From Burkholderia cepacia (GTDB taxonomy: Bacteria > Pseudomonadota > Gammaproteobacteria > Burkholderiales > Burkholderiaceae), in NCBI RefSeq assembly GCF_001039005.1, contig NZ_LDWR01000011.1, positions 62,001 through 126,000 of the forward strand: a DNA stretch of 64,000 nucleotides, written 5' to 3'. Shown here one piece after another: positions 46,854 to 59,105 of this stretch. Positions within the stretch are counted from its first letter, which is position 1. Each line of letters opens with the position of its first letter. The position numbers and the translations under genes were made by a program. The notes below the pieces were generated by a model that worked only from the letters and a program-made list of their open reading frames with translations, was not told the origin of the DNA and searched no databases.

Positions 46854-47783
46854 CTAATCGGCCAGTTCGGCGAGCGTCGGAATCGACGGCTGCGCGCCCG
46901 CTCGCGTGACCGACAGCGCCGCCGCGCGTTGCGCGAAGCGGATGGCGGTGTCGACGTCCGCGCCGGCCGCGAGCCGTGCGGAAAAGCCGCCGATGAAGGT
47001 GTCGCCGGCCGCCGTCGTGTCGACGGCCTGGACGGCCGGGGCCGGATAGTGCCGCGCGGTTCCGTCGGCCGTCAGCGCAAGCACGCCGCGCGCACCGAGC
47101 GTGACCAGCACGTTGCGCGCGCCGGCGGCCTGCAGCGCACGCGCGGCAGCTTCCGCCTCGGCCGGATCGCGCACGGGCAGCGCGGTCAGCGCGGCCGCCT
47201 CGACCTCGTTCGGGATCAGGTAATCGACAAGCGGCAGCCAGTCCGCCGGCAACGGCGCGACGGCCGGGGCCGGATTGAGCACCACCGTGCGGCCGAGCCG
47301 CCGTCCGGCCGACAGCGCCGCGAACACCGTGTCCGGCGGCGTCTCGAGCTGGCAGATCAGCACGTCGGCCGACGCCAGCGTGGCCTCGTGGCGCGCAACC
47401 GCTTCGGCCGTGACCTCGCCGTTGCCGCCCGCGACGATCACGATCGCGTTCTGGCTCGCATCGTCGACGACGATCAGTGCGACACCGGTCGACGCCGACG
47501 CGCTCGTCGCGAGCCCCGTGCAGTCGATACCCTCGGCTTCGAGGCCCGCGCGCAGCGCCGCGCCGTGCGCATCCGCGCCGACGCAACCGATCATCGCGAC
47601 CTGCGCGCCGAGCCGCGCGGCGGCGACGGCCTGGTTGCCGCCCTTGCCGCCCGCCGCCTGCGCGAACGCATGACCGGCGAGCGTTTCGCCCGGCAGCGGA
47701 AGCCGCGGCGCACGTACGACGAGATCCATGTTGAGGCTGCCGACCACCGTCACGCGGCCGGCGCCCGCCACGGGCGCCGTCAC
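46854..47783 (-). CDS. rbsK: Ribokinase
   Basis: 309-residue PfkB-family ribokinase that phosphorylates D-ribose at O5. Substrate and catalytic motifs: GSLNMDLV and GGKGGNQAVAAARLG (PfkB signature 1), NPAPA, and DTTAAGDTFIGGF with the catalytic aspartate (signature 2). The GTG start at 47783 overlaps the rbsR stop by 4 nt (GTGA). Last gene of the operon rbsB-A-C-R-K. Confidence 0.92.
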   Translation of the reverse strand: MTAPVAGAGRVTVVGSLNMDLVVRAPRLPLPGETLAGHAFAQAAGGKGGNQAVAAARLGAQVAMIGCVGADAHGAALRAGLEAEGIDCTGLATSASASTGVALIVVDDASQNAIVIVAGGNGEVTAEAVARHEATLASADVLICQLETPPDTVFAALSAGRRLGRTVVLNPAPAVAPLPADWLPLVDYLIPNEVEAAALTALPVRDPAEAEAAARALQAAGARNVLVTLGARGVLALTADGTARHYPAPAVQAVDTTAAGDTFIGGFSARLAAGADVDTAIRFAQRAAALSVTRAGAQPSIPTLAELAD

Positions 47784-48811
47784 GCGCGACCGCCCGGTGC
47801 AGGCGGCTCGCGGTAGATCGCGGTCGATTCGCGCAGCACGAGGCGCGGCGACACGACCCGGCGGCGGCTCGGCGCGGCCGTCGAGCCGCCGCCGATACGC
47901 TCGATCAGCGTTTGCGCGGCCATTTCGCCGAGCGCGCGTACCGACTGGCCGACCGTCGACAGCGCCGGATACGTGTAGCGGGAAAATTCGATGTCGTCGA
48001 AACCGATGATCGAGCAGTCGTCGGGCACGCGCATCCCGCGCTCGGCCGCCGCGCGCAGCGCGCCGACGCCCATCAGGTCGTTGCCCGCGAAGATCGCGCT
48101 CGGCCGCACCGATTCGAACAGCCGCGACGCCGCGTGATAGCCGCCGAGGCACGAGAAGTCGCTTTCCGCGATCGCGCCCGGCATGATGTCGATCCCGCGC
48201 TCGGCCATCGCGCGGATGAAGCCGTGCACGCGCATCGCACTGACCGCCGTGTCGGTCGGCCCCGTGATGCAGCCGATCTTCGCGTGCCCGAGTTCGAGCA
48301 GGTGGCGCGTCGCCAGGTAGGCGCCGCGCTCGTGGTCGATCTGCACGAGATCGGCCGCGAGCCCCTCGATGTTGCGGTCGACCACGACGAGCGGCGCATG
48401 CGCGTCCGCGAGCGTCTCCGCAAGCACCGCATCCTCGCCCGCCGACGCAACGATCAGCCCGTCGATGCGTTTTTCCTGCAGCACGCGCAGGTAGTTGCGC
48501 TGCTTCTTGGGATCGTCGTCCGAATTGCAGAAGAACACGCAATAGCCGTTGGCCGCGCACTGGTCTTCAATGCCGCGCGCAAGCTCCGCGAAATACGGAT
48601 TCGTGCTGTTCGGCACGACGAGGCCGATGGTCGCCGTCGAGCGTGCCTTCAGCGAGCGCGCCACGGCCGAAGGCACGTAGTTCAGCTCGCGGATCGCGCC
48701 CTCGACCTTCGCACGCACATCCGCGGACACCGGCCGCGAATTGTTCACCACGTGCGAGACGGTCGTAAACGACACGCCCGCCATGGCCGCCACATCCTTG
48801 ATCGTCGCCAT
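47780..48811 (-). CDS. rbsR: LacI-family ribose operon repressor RbsR
   Basis: 343-residue LacI/GalR regulator. The N-terminal headpiece is canonical: MATIKDVAAMAGVSFTTVSHVVNN and the hinge SAVARSLKARSTATIGL. The core binds ribose or a close sugar by homology (FCNSDDDPKKQRNYL and GCITGPTDTAVS). It lies inside the operon it should control, and a matching operator GCAAACGTTTGC occurs before rbsB. Confidence 0.92.
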   Translation of the reverse strand: MATIKDVAAMAGVSFTTVSHVVNNSRPVSADVRAKVEGAIRELNYVPSAVARSLKARSTATIGLVVPNSTNPYFAELARGIEDQCAANGYCVFFCNSDDDPKKQRNYLRVLQEKRIDGLIVASAGEDAVLAETLADAHAPLVVVDRNIEGLAADLVQIDHERGAYLATRHLLELGHAKIGCITGPTDTAVSAMRVHGFIRAMAERGIDIMPGAIAESDFSCLGGYHAASRLFESVRPSAIFAGNDLMGVGALRAAAERGMRVPDDCSIIGFDDIEFSRYTYPALSTVGQSVRALGEMAAQTLIERIGGGSTAAPSRRRVVSPRLVLRESTAIYREPPAPGGRA

Positions 48812-48846
48812 TTCCCGTTTCTCTCTGGTCTGTTCTGTCTGTCGTA

Positions 48847-49865
48847 CTACCGGGCGCGCGCGCGCCGGCTGCGATACGTGTCGAGCACGACCGCCACCAC
48901 GATCACCGCGCCGGTGATGATCCGCTTGGTCGGCTCGTTCGCACCGATCTGCGCCAGCCCCGCGGCCAGCACGGAGATGATCAACACGCCGAAGAACGTG
49001 CTGATCACCGAGCCGCGCCCGCCCATCAGGCTCGTGCCGCCGATCACGACGGCCGCGATCACCTGCAGTTCGAGGCCCACGCCCGCATTCGGGTCGGCGG
49101 CCTCGAGCCGCGAAATCTGGAACAGCGACGCGAGCCCCGCGAGCGCGCCCATCAATGCGAATACGAGGATTTTATACGGCCGCGGGTTAACCCCTGCAAG
49201 TCGGACGGCTTCTTCGTTGGTGCCGATCCCGACGAGATAGCGTCCGAACACGGTGCGCGTGAGCACGAACTGGGCCGCGATCATCACCGCGACCGCGATC
49301 AGGAACGCCGGCGAGATGCCCAGCGCGATCGGATTCGACAGGACATCGAACGCGTCGCCGATATAGGCCGTACGCGAATTCGTCAGCTGGTACGCGAGGC
49401 CGCGCGCGGCCTCCAGCACACCGAGCGACACGATGAACGACGGGATCCGCCAGCCGACCGTGACGGCGCCCGTCAGCGCGCCCGTGACGGTCGCGGCCGC
49501 GATCCCGATCAACGCGGCCGGCAGCGGCCCCCACTGCCATTTCAGCGCGGCGACGCTGACCATCGACGCGGCGAGCGCGAGCACCGAGCCGACCGACAGG
49601 TCGATCCCGGCGATGATCAGCACGAAGGTCATCCCGACCGACATCACGACGAGATCGGGAATCTGGTTCGCGATCGTGCTGAACGTATCGTAGGTCAGGA
49701 AATGCGAACTCAGCATCGAAAACAGCGCGATCATCGCGGCGAGCGCGCCGGCGAGCCCGAGATAGTTCGACAGGCCGAGCCGCGTGCCGGACAGCGTGCG
49801 CGCGCGGCGCCCCGTCGCGGTCTGCTGTGCGCCTGCGTCGGTCGGGGATACGGGAGGCTGGGTCA

Positions 49866-49866
<1 letters not shown>
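48847..49866 (-). CDS. rbsC: Ribose ABC transporter permease
   Basis: 339-residue RbsC-type permease with about eight or nine predicted membrane segments. Family blocks: IAGIDLSVGSVLALAA and GGTSLMGGRGSV, the latter in the loop that contacts the ATPase. Start and preceding rbsA stop share one base (TAATG), a coupling arrangement. Confidence 0.92.
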
Positions 49867-51476
<1,610 letters not shown>

Positions 51477-51621
51477 CGCGATCCTGGTTGCGGCCGCTTG
51501 TACGCGGCGCGCGGGTGTGACGCTCACAAGTGCATGTGCATGCAGTGGCCGTGATCGCGCTCACCCCTGATAACGGCCGCCGCGCCGGATTCTTGAGGGC
51601 GGCGGCCGCATCGGGGCCGCG

Positions 51622-52572
51622 TCACTTCGTCACGAGATCCACCGGCGTCTCGACCACGCCCGACATGTCGGCCTGCTTGCGATGCTCGGCAATCGCCTTG
51701 AGCGCCGTGTCGATGCCGAACACGGCCTGCTTCGCCGCGTATTGATCGGCGGTCGCGACCACGCGGCCGTCCTTCAGCATCGGCTTGATCGCGTTGATGT
51801 TGTCGTAGCCGACCACGAGCACCTTGCCTTGCTTGCCGGCCGCGCGCACGGCCGACACGGCGCCGATCGCCATGTTGTCGTTGCCGCACAGCAGCGCCTT
51901 CAGGTTCGGGTATTCGTTGAGCATCGCGGATGCGACCGCATTGCCCTTGTCGATCTCCCATTCGCCGGACTGCACCGACACGACCTTCATCCCGCCCGCC
52001 TTCATCGCGTCCTGGAAGCCGGCCGTGCGCTGCTGCGCATTGGTCGTCGTCGACACGCCTTCGACGATGCCGACCTGGTCGCCCGCCTTCAGCCGCTTCG
52101 CGAGGTAGTCGCCGATCTTCCGCGCGCCCTTGCGGTTGTCCGGGCCGACGAACGGCACGTTCAGGTTCTTCGACTTCAGCACGTCGGGATCGAGCCGGTT
52201 GTCGATGTTCACGACGACGATGCCCGCATCGACCGCCTTCTTCACGACCGGCACGAGTGCCTTCGAATCGGCCGGCGCGAGCACGATCGCGTCGACCTTC
52301 GACACGATCATCTGCTCGACGATGCGGATCTGGTTCGCGGTGTCGGTCTCGTCCTTGATGCCGTTGGTGATCAGGTCGAACTGGCTTGCATTGTGTTTCT
52401 GGTATTCCTTCGCGCCGGTTTCCATCGTCAGGAAGAACTCGTTGGCGAGCGACTTCATCACGAGCGCGACCTTCGGCTTGGCCGCCGATTGCGCGTGGAC
52501 GGCCGGTGCGGCAGCGACCGCGACGGCGGCGAGCGCGGCGGTCAGGAAGCGACGGCGAAACAGGACATTCAT
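51622..52572 (-). CDS. rbsB: Ribose periplasmic binding protein
   Basis: 316-residue sugar-binding protein of the RbsB type. The signal peptide ends near PAVHA and the mature part opens with KPKVALVMKSLANEFFLTM. Ligand-contact blocks: LAPADSKALVPVVKKA, FVGPDNRKGAR and ALLCGNDNMAIGAV. The ATG at 52572 sits 7 nt behind AGGAG; an ATG two codons earlier is too close to it. First gene of the ribose operon. Confidence 0.92.
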   Translation of the reverse strand: MNVLFRRRFLTAALAAVAVAAAPAVHAQSAAKPKVALVMKSLANEFFLTMETGAKEYQKHNASQFDLITNGIKDETDTANQIRIVEQMIVSKVDAIVLAPADSKALVPVVKKAVDAGIVVVNIDNRLDPDVLKSKNLNVPFVGPDNRKGARKIGDYLAKRLKAGDQVGIVEGVSTTTNAQQRTAGFQDAMKAGGMKVVSVQSGEWEIDKGNAVASAMLNEYPNLKALLCGNDNMAIGAVSAVRAAGKQGKVLVVGYDNINAIKPMLKDGRVVATADQYAAKQAVFGIDTALKAIAEHRKQADMSGVVETPVDLVTK

Positions 52573-52623
52573 ACACATCTCCTGGCGACTGGCCCAATGG
52601 GCCGGACTGTTGTTTTAATGTGA

Positions 52624-52635
52624 GCAAACGTTTGC
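52624..52635. promoter_or_regulatory. RbsR operator
   Basis: GCAAACGTTTGC, a perfect 12-bp palindrome 52 nt upstream of rbsB, is the consensus core for LacI-family repressors (compare the PurR box ACGCAAACGTTTGCGT). It is the expected site for RbsR encoded in the same operon. Confidence 0.82.
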
Positions 52636-52878
52636 GCCACACTACCCGAGCAATGGCCATCGATGCTGCTGTCGGTACCACGAAATGGAAGCGAGGCAGA
52701 CGGCCGACTGCCTGGCGCGTGCTGTCGTTGACGCGCCGCCGCCAGCGGGACCGCCGGCGGAGTGACGGCTATGCTGTACCGATTCGCTTCGACGCGCAAC
52801 CTGTCTGATCAATAATTAAGGGTTTATTCGGAGCGCGTGTTTGCGCATCACGCCGGGTCCCGCGGCGCGGGTTCGTCT

Positions 52879-53247
52879 TCATCGGACGACGGCGGCTCGC
52901 CGAAGCGGCTCGCCGAAGCGGTTCGCATGCGGCGTGCCGGCGATGAAGCCGTTCATCACGAACAGTGCGATCGCGCCGACGATCGGCACGAAAATCAGCA
53001 GCATCCACCATCCCGACTTGTCGATGTCGTGCAGTCGCTTCACGCCGACGGCAATCGACGACCACACAGCGACGATCGCGATCGCGACCAGCACAAGCAT
53101 CGCCAGCAGCGGCAGATCGTCATCCGGCGAACCGCGGGAACCCGCATCGAAAACCGCGCTGATCAACGCGGAAACCAGCGCGTAGATCCACCACGGCATG
53201 CGGCCGATCCGGCCTTCGAAGGAAAAGAGAAACCATTTGAGATTCAT
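52879..53247 (-). CDS. DUF805 membrane protein with altered C-terminus
   Basis: 122-residue DUF805 protein with four predicted membrane segments (about 18-40, 47-65, 73-95 and 80-102 by hydrophobicity). Family marks: FEGRIGRMPWWIY at the N-terminus and VKRLHDIDKSGWWMLL near the middle. The function is unknown. The last codons read EPLRRAAVVR, which arise from a 13-bp tandem duplication (52893-52918). Without one copy the frame would continue as EPPSSDEDEPAPRDPA and end at 52848. The conserved membrane part is untouched, so the protein may still work. Confidence 0.85.
   Translation of the reverse strand: MNLKWFLFSFEGRIGRMPWWIYALVSALISAVFDAGSRGSPDDDLPLLAMLVLVAIAIVAVWSSIAVGVKRLHDIDKSGWWMLLIFVPIVGAIALFVMNGFIAGTPHANRFGEPLRRAAVVR
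52893..52918. repeat. 13-bp tandem duplication in the DUF805 gene
   Basis: CGGCTCGCCGAAG occurs twice without a gap (52893-52905 and 52906-52918), followed by the first bases of a third copy. Thirteen is not a multiple of three, so the duplication changes the downstream reading frame. Confidence 0.85.
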
Positions 53248-53768
53248 TGTTTAGCGCTTCTCCGTGCGTGTTGCGCGCGGCGTGATGTGCGTTCGAGTGG
53301 GTCGGAACCGGCAATCCGCGTGCGTTGTTCGCTGAACGACGATGGCCTGCCGGTTTCGCTTCTCGCACTTCGTCGCAGCGTTGCGCGTTGCGTTGTGTCG
53401 CCGGTGCCGGCCGGCCGGTCAGTCAGTCAGGATGACAGCCGTGGAGCGGCCCGAACGCCTAACATCCGGCATTCAGGCGCATTGAATCATATCTTCCGAA
53501 GCGTGGCCCGTTCGACAGGGCCGAAACGAAGCGTTCGAATATGCCGTCTTGTTTTTCTGCTGGCAGGCGAACGCGTGTCGAGCGCCGCTCGCGGCGCATC
53601 GGACTGGAAACCGCGACTGCGGTCGATGATTCGATTGTTCGAAAAGTCGGTCAGCCATGACAGCGGCGGCGCATCCCCTGCCCCTGCCGCCACCCTGTGC
53701 ATGGCAACCTGCGCGCACGTCGCGCCATCCGCGGGCAACTTTCCCGGACGGCGCGCGGCGCGCCGCCG
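53248..53768. other. Gap between the DUF805 gene and cysB
   Basis: About 520 nt with no supported gene: open frames here are short and lack ribosome sites or recognisable motifs. The only visible structure is a small GGCCC/GGGCC hairpin near 53504, which could be a weak terminator. It contains the upstream region of the DUF805 gene. Confidence 0.5.
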
Positions 53769-54695
53769 TCAGACGGCTTCGCGCAACATCCCCGCGATTT
53801 CCGCTTCGTTGAGGTGCGGCGCGAACATCTCGATCAGCCGGTATGCATACGCGCGCAGGAACGCGCCCTTGCGCAGCCCGACCCGCGTCGTGCTCGCCTC
53901 GAACAGGTGCTGCGTATCGAGCTCGACGAGCCCCGTGTCGCGCTGCGGATCGTAGGCCATCGCCGCGACGACGCCGATCCCCATCCCGAGCTCGACGTAG
54001 GTCTTGATCACGTCCGCGTCGATCGCGGTCAGCACGACGTCGGGCACGGCGCCCGCCTGTGTGAACGCCTGGTCGATGTGCGAGCGGCCCGTGAAGTCCT
54101 GGTCGTACGTGATGATCGGGTACTCGGCGATTTCCTCGAGCGTCAGGTTCTCGCGGCCGACGAGCGGATGGCCCTTCGGCACGACGACCGTGTGGTGCCA
54201 CGAATAGCACGGGAACGTGACGATGTCCGGATAGCGATCGAGCGCCTCGGTCGAGATGCCGAGATCGGCCTCGCCGTTCAGGATCATCTGCGCGATCTGC
54301 TGCGGGCTGCCCTGACGCAGCGCGAGATGCACCTTCGGGAACACGTCGGTGAACTGCCGGATCACCTTCGGCAGCGCGTAGCGTGCCTGCGTGTGCGTCG
54401 TCGCGACGACGAGGTGGCCGCTGTCCTGGTCGGCGAACTGGCGTGCGACGCGGCGCAGGTTCTCGGCGTCGAGCAGCATCCGCTCGATCAGCTGGTGCAC
54501 GGCCTTGCCGGGCTCCGTGAGCCCCGTCAGCCGCTTGCCGCGCCGGATGAAGATGTCGACGCCCAGTTCATCCTCGAGATCCTTGATCTGCTTCGACACG
54601 CCCGACTGCGACGTGTACAGCACGTTCGCGACTTCCGTCAGGTTCATGTTCTGGCGCACCGCTTCGCGCACGAACCGCAATTGCTGAAAATTCAT
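53769..54695 (-). CDS. cysB: CysB-family transcriptional regulator of sulfur assimilation
   Basis: 308-residue LysR-type activator of the CysB/Cbl group. The start MNFQQLRFVREAVRQNMNLTEVANVLYTSQSGVSKQIKDLE holds the winged helix, and the inducer domain has LVVATTHTQARYALP, which carries the threonines that bind sulfate or acetylserine. It should activate the sulfate uptake genes directly upstream on the same strand (75-nt gap). Paralogue Cbl is the alternative name. Confidence 0.88.
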   Translation of the reverse strand: MNFQQLRFVREAVRQNMNLTEVANVLYTSQSGVSKQIKDLEDELGVDIFIRRGKRLTGLTEPGKAVHQLIERMLLDAENLRRVARQFADQDSGHLVVATTHTQARYALPKVIRQFTDVFPKVHLALRQGSPQQIAQMILNGEADLGISTEALDRYPDIVTFPCYSWHHTVVVPKGHPLVGRENLTLEEIAEYPIITYDQDFTGRSHIDQAFTQAGAVPDVVLTAIDADVIKTYVELGMGIGVVAAMAYDPQRDTGLVELDTQHLFEASTTRVGLRKGAFLRAYAYRLIEMFAPHLNEAEIAGMLREAV

Positions 54696-54770
54696 GGGTA
54701 TGCCTCTTAGGCTGTCGTTGTTTGATTGTCGAATCGGAGCGGTTTCCGCCCTCTGCCCAGCATTCTCTCG

Positions 54771-55829
54771 TCAACGCGCGGGAAACACACGCACCGCGCG
54801 CGGCACGGCCGTCGCGCCGTCGCCGACCTGCAGCGAGAGCGCACGCCACGCATCGCGATCGAGTTCCGCCTCGAGCGCGCCGCCCGTGCGCGCCTCGAGC
54901 TCCACGCGCACCGAACCACCGAGCGGGATCACGCGGCGCACGTCCACCGCGATGCCGTCCCGATGCCCTTCGCCCGTCGGCCAAAGCTGCAGGTCGTGCG
55001 GTCGCACGTACGCGTTCGCGGGGCCCGCGAAATCGGCATCGACCTCGATCGGCGCGGCCGCCCCCTCGGCGACGAAGCCTCGCCCGGCGACCGTGCCCGG
55101 CAGCCGGTTGGCAGCGCCGAGGAACTCGTACACGAACGCGCTCTGCGGATGATCGTAGACGTCCTGCGGGCTACCGACCTGCTCGACGTGGCCGCGATTC
55201 AGCACGACGATGCGGTCCGCGACTTCCAGCGCCTCCTCCTGGTCGTGCGTGACGAAGATCGTCGAGATGTGCAGGTCGTCGTGCAGACGACGCAGCCAGC
55301 CGCGCAGTTCCTTGCGGACCTTCGCGTCGAGCGCGCCGAACGGTTCGTCGAGCAGCAGCACCTTCGGCTCGACCGCGAGCGCGCGGGCGAGCGCGATGCG
55401 CTGGCGCTGGCCGCCCGACAGCTCGGACGGATAGCGCTGCGCGAGCCAGTCGAGCTGCACGAGCTTCAGCAGGTCGTGCACCTTGTCGCGAATCGCGGCT
55501 TCCGACGGCCGCTCGCGGCGCGGCTTCACGCGCAGCCCGAACGCGACGTTCTCGAATACCGTCATGTGGCGGAACAGCGCGTAATGCTGGAATACGAAAC
55601 CGACCTGACGGTCGCGCGCGCCGACCGACGCGACGTCGAGCCCCTGCAGCACGACCTGGCCGGCGTCCGCGTGCTCGAGGCCCGCGATCACGCGCAACAG
55701 CGTGGTCTTGCCGCAGCCGGACGGCCCGAGCAGCGCGACCAGTTCGCCGGGCGGGAAGTCGAGCGAGACGTTGTCGAGCGCCGTGAAATCGCCGAAGCGC
55801 TTCTGAAGGTTACGGACGGTGATACCCAT
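54771..55829 (-). CDS. cysA: Sulfate/thiosulfate ABC transporter ATPase
   Basis: 352-residue CysA-type ATPase. Walker [12 protein letters not shown] near residue 38, signature [15 protein letters not shown], Walker [13 protein letters not shown], and a C-terminal regulatory TOBE-like region (about 240-350). It binds CysT and CysW to drive sulfate and thiosulfate import. I chose the ATG at 55829 (MGITVRN), 13 nt behind cysW; upstream codons add only a non-conserved basic tail. Confidence 0.93.
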   Translation of the reverse strand: MGITVRNLQKRFGDFTALDNVSLDFPPGELVALLGPSGCGKTTLLRVIAGLEHADAGQVVLQGLDVASVGARDRQVGFVFQHYALFRHMTVFENVAFGLRVKPRRERPSEAAIRDKVHDLLKLVQLDWLAQRYPSELSGGQRQRIALARALAVEPKVLLLDEPFGALDAKVRKELRGWLRRLHDDLHISTIFVTHDQEEALEVADRIVVLNRGHVEQVGSPQDVYDHPQSAFVYEFLGAANRLPGTVAGRGFVAEGAAAPIEVDADFAGPANAYVRPHDLQLWPTGEGHRDGIAVDVRRVIPLGGSVRVELEARTGGALEAELDRDAWRALSLQVGDGATAVPRAVRVFPAR

Positions 55830-55842
55830 TCTGGTTGCCTCT

Positions 55843-56793
55843 TTACGATTTCGACGAAACGACGGCGACGGGGCCGGCATGTGCGGGAACGGCGTCGCGC
55901 GCGCCGGCCAGTTCGGCGGCGAGATGACGCTCGGCGAGCAGCTTCAGCGCGAGCGTGACGAGCGCGAGCAGCGCCAGCACCGACGCCACCGCGAACGCCG
56001 CCGCGAAGTTGTATTCGTTGTACAGGATCTCGACGTGCAGCGGCATCGTGTCGGTCACGCCGCGGATATGGCCCGACACGACCGACACCGCGCCGAACTC
56101 GCCCATCGCGCGCGCATTGCACAGGATCACGCCGTACAGCAGGCCCCACCTCACGTTCGGCAGCGTCACGCGGCGGAAGATCTGCCAGCCCGATGCGCCG
56201 AGCACGCGCGCGGCCTCTTCCTCGTCGGTGCCCTGAGCCTGCATCAGCGGAATCAGCTCGCGCGCGACGAACGGGAACGTGACGAAGATCGTCGCGAGCA
56301 CGATGCCCGGCACCGCGAAGATGATCTGCACGTCGTGGTCCTGCAGCCACGGCCCGATCCAGCCCTGCGCGCCGAACAGCAGCACGTAGACCAGGCCCGA
56401 GATCACCGGCGACACGGAGAACGGCAGGTCGATCAGCGTCGTCAGCAACGCCTTGCCGCGGAATTCGAACTTCGCGATCGCCCACGATGCGCACACGCCG
56501 AACACAAGGTTCAGCGGCACGGCGATCGCGGCGACGGTCAGCGTCAGCTTGATCGCCGCCCAGGCATCGGGATCGGCCAGCGATTCGAGGTAGAAGCCGA
56601 CGCCCTTTCTCAGCGCCTCGACGAACACCGCGGCGAGCGGCACGACGAGGAAGAACGCGAGGAACGCCAGCGCGATGCCCGTGAGCAGCCAGCGCACGAC
56701 GCGCGACTCGCTGACGGGGTCGAGCCGCTTCGCGGCGCGTCCGCGCGCGGCCGACGACGGGGTTTTCAGCACGACGGTGGCCTCCTGGTTCAT
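55843..56793 (-). CDS. cysW: Sulfate ABC transporter permease CysW
   Basis: 316-residue permease, six predicted membrane segments. Family blocks: [20 protein letters not shown] and the ATPase-docking loop [22 protein letters not shown]. Its ATG at 56793 overlaps the cysT stop by 4 nt. Partner of CysT. Confidence 0.93.
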   Translation of the reverse strand: MNQEATVVLKTPSSAARGRAAKRLDPVSESRVVRWLLTGIALAFLAFFLVVPLAAVFVEALRKGVGFYLESLADPDAWAAIKLTLTVAAIAVPLNLVFGVCASWAIAKFEFRGKALLTTLIDLPFSVSPVISGLVYVLLFGAQGWIGPWLQDHDVQIIFAVPGIVLATIFVTFPFVARELIPLMQAQGTDEEEAARVLGASGWQIFRRVTLPNVRWGLLYGVILCNARAMGEFGAVSVVSGHIRGVTDTMPLHVEILYNEYNFAAAFAVASVLALLALVTLALKLLAERHLAAELAGARDAVPAHAGPVAVVSSKS

Positions 56794-57683
56794 TGCTGGC
56801 CTCCTGCCGCGGTTGCGATGACGGTCGCGGGCGCGGGGCCGCTCGCGCCCTTGCTCGTGCGACGCTGCAGATACCATTGCAGCGTGTTGATCAGCAGCAG
56901 CATCAGGAACGACACGACCAGCATCACGACCGCGAGCGCGGTCGCGCCCGCGTAGTCGTACTGTTCGAGCTTCGTGATGATGAGCAGCGACGTGATCTCG
57001 GATTTCATCGGCACGTTGCCGGCGATGAAGATCACCGAGCCGTATTCGCCGAGCGCGCGCGCGAACGCCAGCGCGAAACCGGTGAGCAGCGCCGGCAGCA
57101 CGGCCGGCAGCACGACGCGGCGGAACGTCAGCCAGCGCGACGCGCCGAGGCACGCGGCGGCCTCTTCCTGCTCGCGCTCGAAATCCTCGAGCACCGGCTG
57201 CACGGTGCGCACGACGAACGGCAGCCCGATGAAGGTCAGCGCGACCAGCACGCCGGCGGGCGTGAACGCGATCTTGATGCCGAGCGGCGCGAGATACTGG
57301 CCGACCCAGCCGTTGGTCGCATAGACGGCCGCGAGCGAGATGCCGGCGACCGAGGTCGGCAGCGCGAACGGCAGGTCGACGATCGCGTCGACGATCCGCT
57401 TGAACGGGAACGTGTAGCGCACGAGCACCCACGCGACGAGGAAGCCGAACACGGCGTTGATCAGTGCGCCGCCGAGCGCGGCCGAGAACGTCAGCCGGTA
57501 CGACGCGAGCACGCGCGGCGACGTGACGGCGGTGACGAACTGGTCCCACGACAGCGTCGCGGTCTTCAGGAACGTGGCGGCGAGCGGAATCAGCACCACG
57601 AGGCTCAAATAGGCCACCGTGATGCCTAGCGTCACGCCGAAACCGGGCAGCGCGCTCGGCTTGCGAAAGGTGTACGTCGTCAT
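56790..57683 (-). CDS. cysT: Sulfate ABC transporter permease CysT (CysU)
   Basis: 297-residue permease, six predicted membrane segments, with [19 protein letters not shown] and the docking loop [20 protein letters not shown]. It lies 120 nt downstream of the binding-protein gene and overlaps cysW by 4 nt. Confidence 0.93.
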   Translation of the reverse strand: MTTYTFRKPSALPGFGVTLGITVAYLSLVVLIPLAATFLKTATLSWDQFVTAVTSPRVLASYRLTFSAALGGALINAVFGFLVAWVLVRYTFPFKRIVDAIVDLPFALPTSVAGISLAAVYATNGWVGQYLAPLGIKIAFTPAGVLVALTFIGLPFVVRTVQPVLEDFEREQEEAAACLGASRWLTFRRVVLPAVLPALLTGFALAFARALGEYGSVIFIAGNVPMKSEITSLLIITKLEQYDYAGATALAVVMLVVSFLMLLLINTLQWYLQRRTSKGASGPAPATVIATAAGGQQ

Positions 57684-57803
57684 CGGATGCTCTTGCTGGG
57701 TCGTTGCTGCTCATGGGTCCGACGCAAACGCCGGCGCATGAATCGCGCCGGCGGCCCGTCGGGGATGCGGCGCACTGCGTGGCGCACCGCTGTCGTTATG
57801 GCG

Positions 57804-58841
57804 TTACTGCGGCTTGTAGATCGAATCGAACACGCCGCCGTCCGCGAAATGCGTCTTTTGCGCATTCGTCCAGCCGCCGAACGTGTCGTCGACCGTGTAC
57901 AGCTTCAGCTTCGGGAACTGCTTCGTCAGTTCGGCCGGCACGTTCTTCGAGCGCGGCCGGTAGTAGTTGCGCGCCGCGATCTCCTGGCCCTGCGGGCTGT
58001 ACAGGAAATTCAGGTACGCATCGGCCAGCTTGCGCGTGCCCTTCTTGTCGACCACCTTGTCGACCACCGCGACGGGCGGCTCGGCCAGGATGCTCACCGA
58101 CGGCACGACGATCTCGAACTTGTCGGTGCCGAATTCCTTGACCGACAGGAATGCCTCGTTTTCCCATGCGATCAGCACGTCGCCGATCCCACGCTGCACG
58201 AAGCTCGTCGTCGCGCCTCGCGCGCCCGAATCGAGCACGCCCGCATTCTTGTAGAGCTTCGTGACGAATTCCTTCGCCGTCTGCTCATTGCCGCCCGGCT
58301 TGTGCAGCGCGTATGCCCACGCGGCCAGGTAGTTCCAGCGCGCGCCGCCCGACGTCTTCGGGTTCGGCGTGACGATCGAGATGCCCGGCTTGGTCAGGTC
58401 GTCCCAATCCTTGATCCCCTTCGGATTGCCCTTGCGCACGAGGAACACGATCGTCGACGTGTACGGCGAAGCGTTGTCGGGCAGGCGCTTCTGCCAGTCC
58501 TTGTTGACGAGCCCCTTGTTCGCGAGCGCGTCGATGTCGTAAGCGAGCGCCAGCGTGACAACGTCGGCCTGCAGGCCGTCGAGCACCGATCGAGCCTGCG
58601 CGCCCGAGCCGCCGTGCGACTGCTTGAAGTTGACGGTCTCGCCCGTCTTCGCCTTCCACTCCTTGCCGAACGCCTGGTTGAAGTCCTGATACAGCTCGCG
58701 CGTCGGGTCGTACGACACGTTCAGGAAGGTCGTATCGGCCTGGGCATGCGTCGCGACGCCCAGCGCCGCCGCCGCGCCCAGCGCGAGTGTTGCGATCAGG
58801 CGGCCCACCCCGCCCACCAGCCCCGTATTGCGCTTCGCCAT
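57804..58841 (-). CDS. sbp: Sulfate-binding protein
   Basis: 345-residue periplasmic sulfate-binding protein, signal peptide ending at ATHAQA. Sulfate-contact blocks are typical: [31 protein letters not shown] and [16 protein letters not shown]. First gene of sbp-cysT-cysW-cysA, with cysB behind. The divergent gap to lexA (58842-59105) has an AT-rich stretch around 58900-58945 that probably holds the sbp promoter and CysB site. Confidence 0.93.
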   Translation of the reverse strand: MAKRNTGLVGGVGRLIATLALGAAAALGVATHAQADTTFLNVSYDPTRELYQDFNQAFGKEWKAKTGETVNFKQSHGGSGAQARSVLDGLQADVVTLALAYDIDALANKGLVNKDWQKRLPDNASPYTSTIVFLVRKGNPKGIKDWDDLTKPGISIVTPNPKTSGGARWNYLAAWAYALHKPGGNEQTAKEFVTKLYKNAGVLDSGARGATTSFVQRGIGDVLIAWENEAFLSVKEFGTDKFEIVVPSVSILAEPPVAVVDKVVDKKGTRKLADAYLNFLYSPQGQEIAARNYYRPRSKNVPAELTKQFPKLKLYTVDDTFGGWTNAQKTHFADGGVFDSIYKPQ

Positions 58842-59062
58842 CCTTGGTTCTCCAGTGTTGTCGGTATTGCGATGTCGGGCCAGTCTAGCGAACGGGTTAC
58901 ATGATTAAAAATAATCGTTCTTCATTTTTTAATACTCAAAAGTGCTAACGCAGACGGGATGGACGGTTGCGGCGGATAAACCGGCGTCCGGACGGCGCGG
59001 AATCGCGTCGGAACCGGCGCGATCGCGTCGAACCTCACGTAACACTTGAATTTCGCGAAGTA

Positions 59063-59078
59063 CTGTATAAAAATACAG
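59063..59078 (+). promoter_or_regulatory. SOS box 1 of lexA
   Basis: CTG-TATAAAAATA-CAG, a perfect CTG-N10-CAG LexA site, 28 nt before the lexA start. Its AT core overlaps a likely -10 element. Confidence 0.92.
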
Positions 59079-59082
59079 CTCA

Positions 59083-59098
59083 CTGTCTATCCATACAG
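59083..59098 (+). promoter_or_regulatory. SOS box 2 of lexA
   Basis: CTG-TCTATCCATA-CAG, a second CTG-N10-CAG site exactly 20 nt downstream of the first and 8 nt before the lexA start. Two tandem boxes are typical of strong lexA autoregulation. Confidence 0.92.
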
Positions 59099-59105
59099 TT
59101 AAGCC

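Noticed and set aside
46854..48560. 568-residue frame joining ribokinase with an upstream extension
   Set aside because: The extension is an out-of-phase reading of rbsR. The GTG at 47783 with a GTGA overlap gives a normal-length ribokinase.
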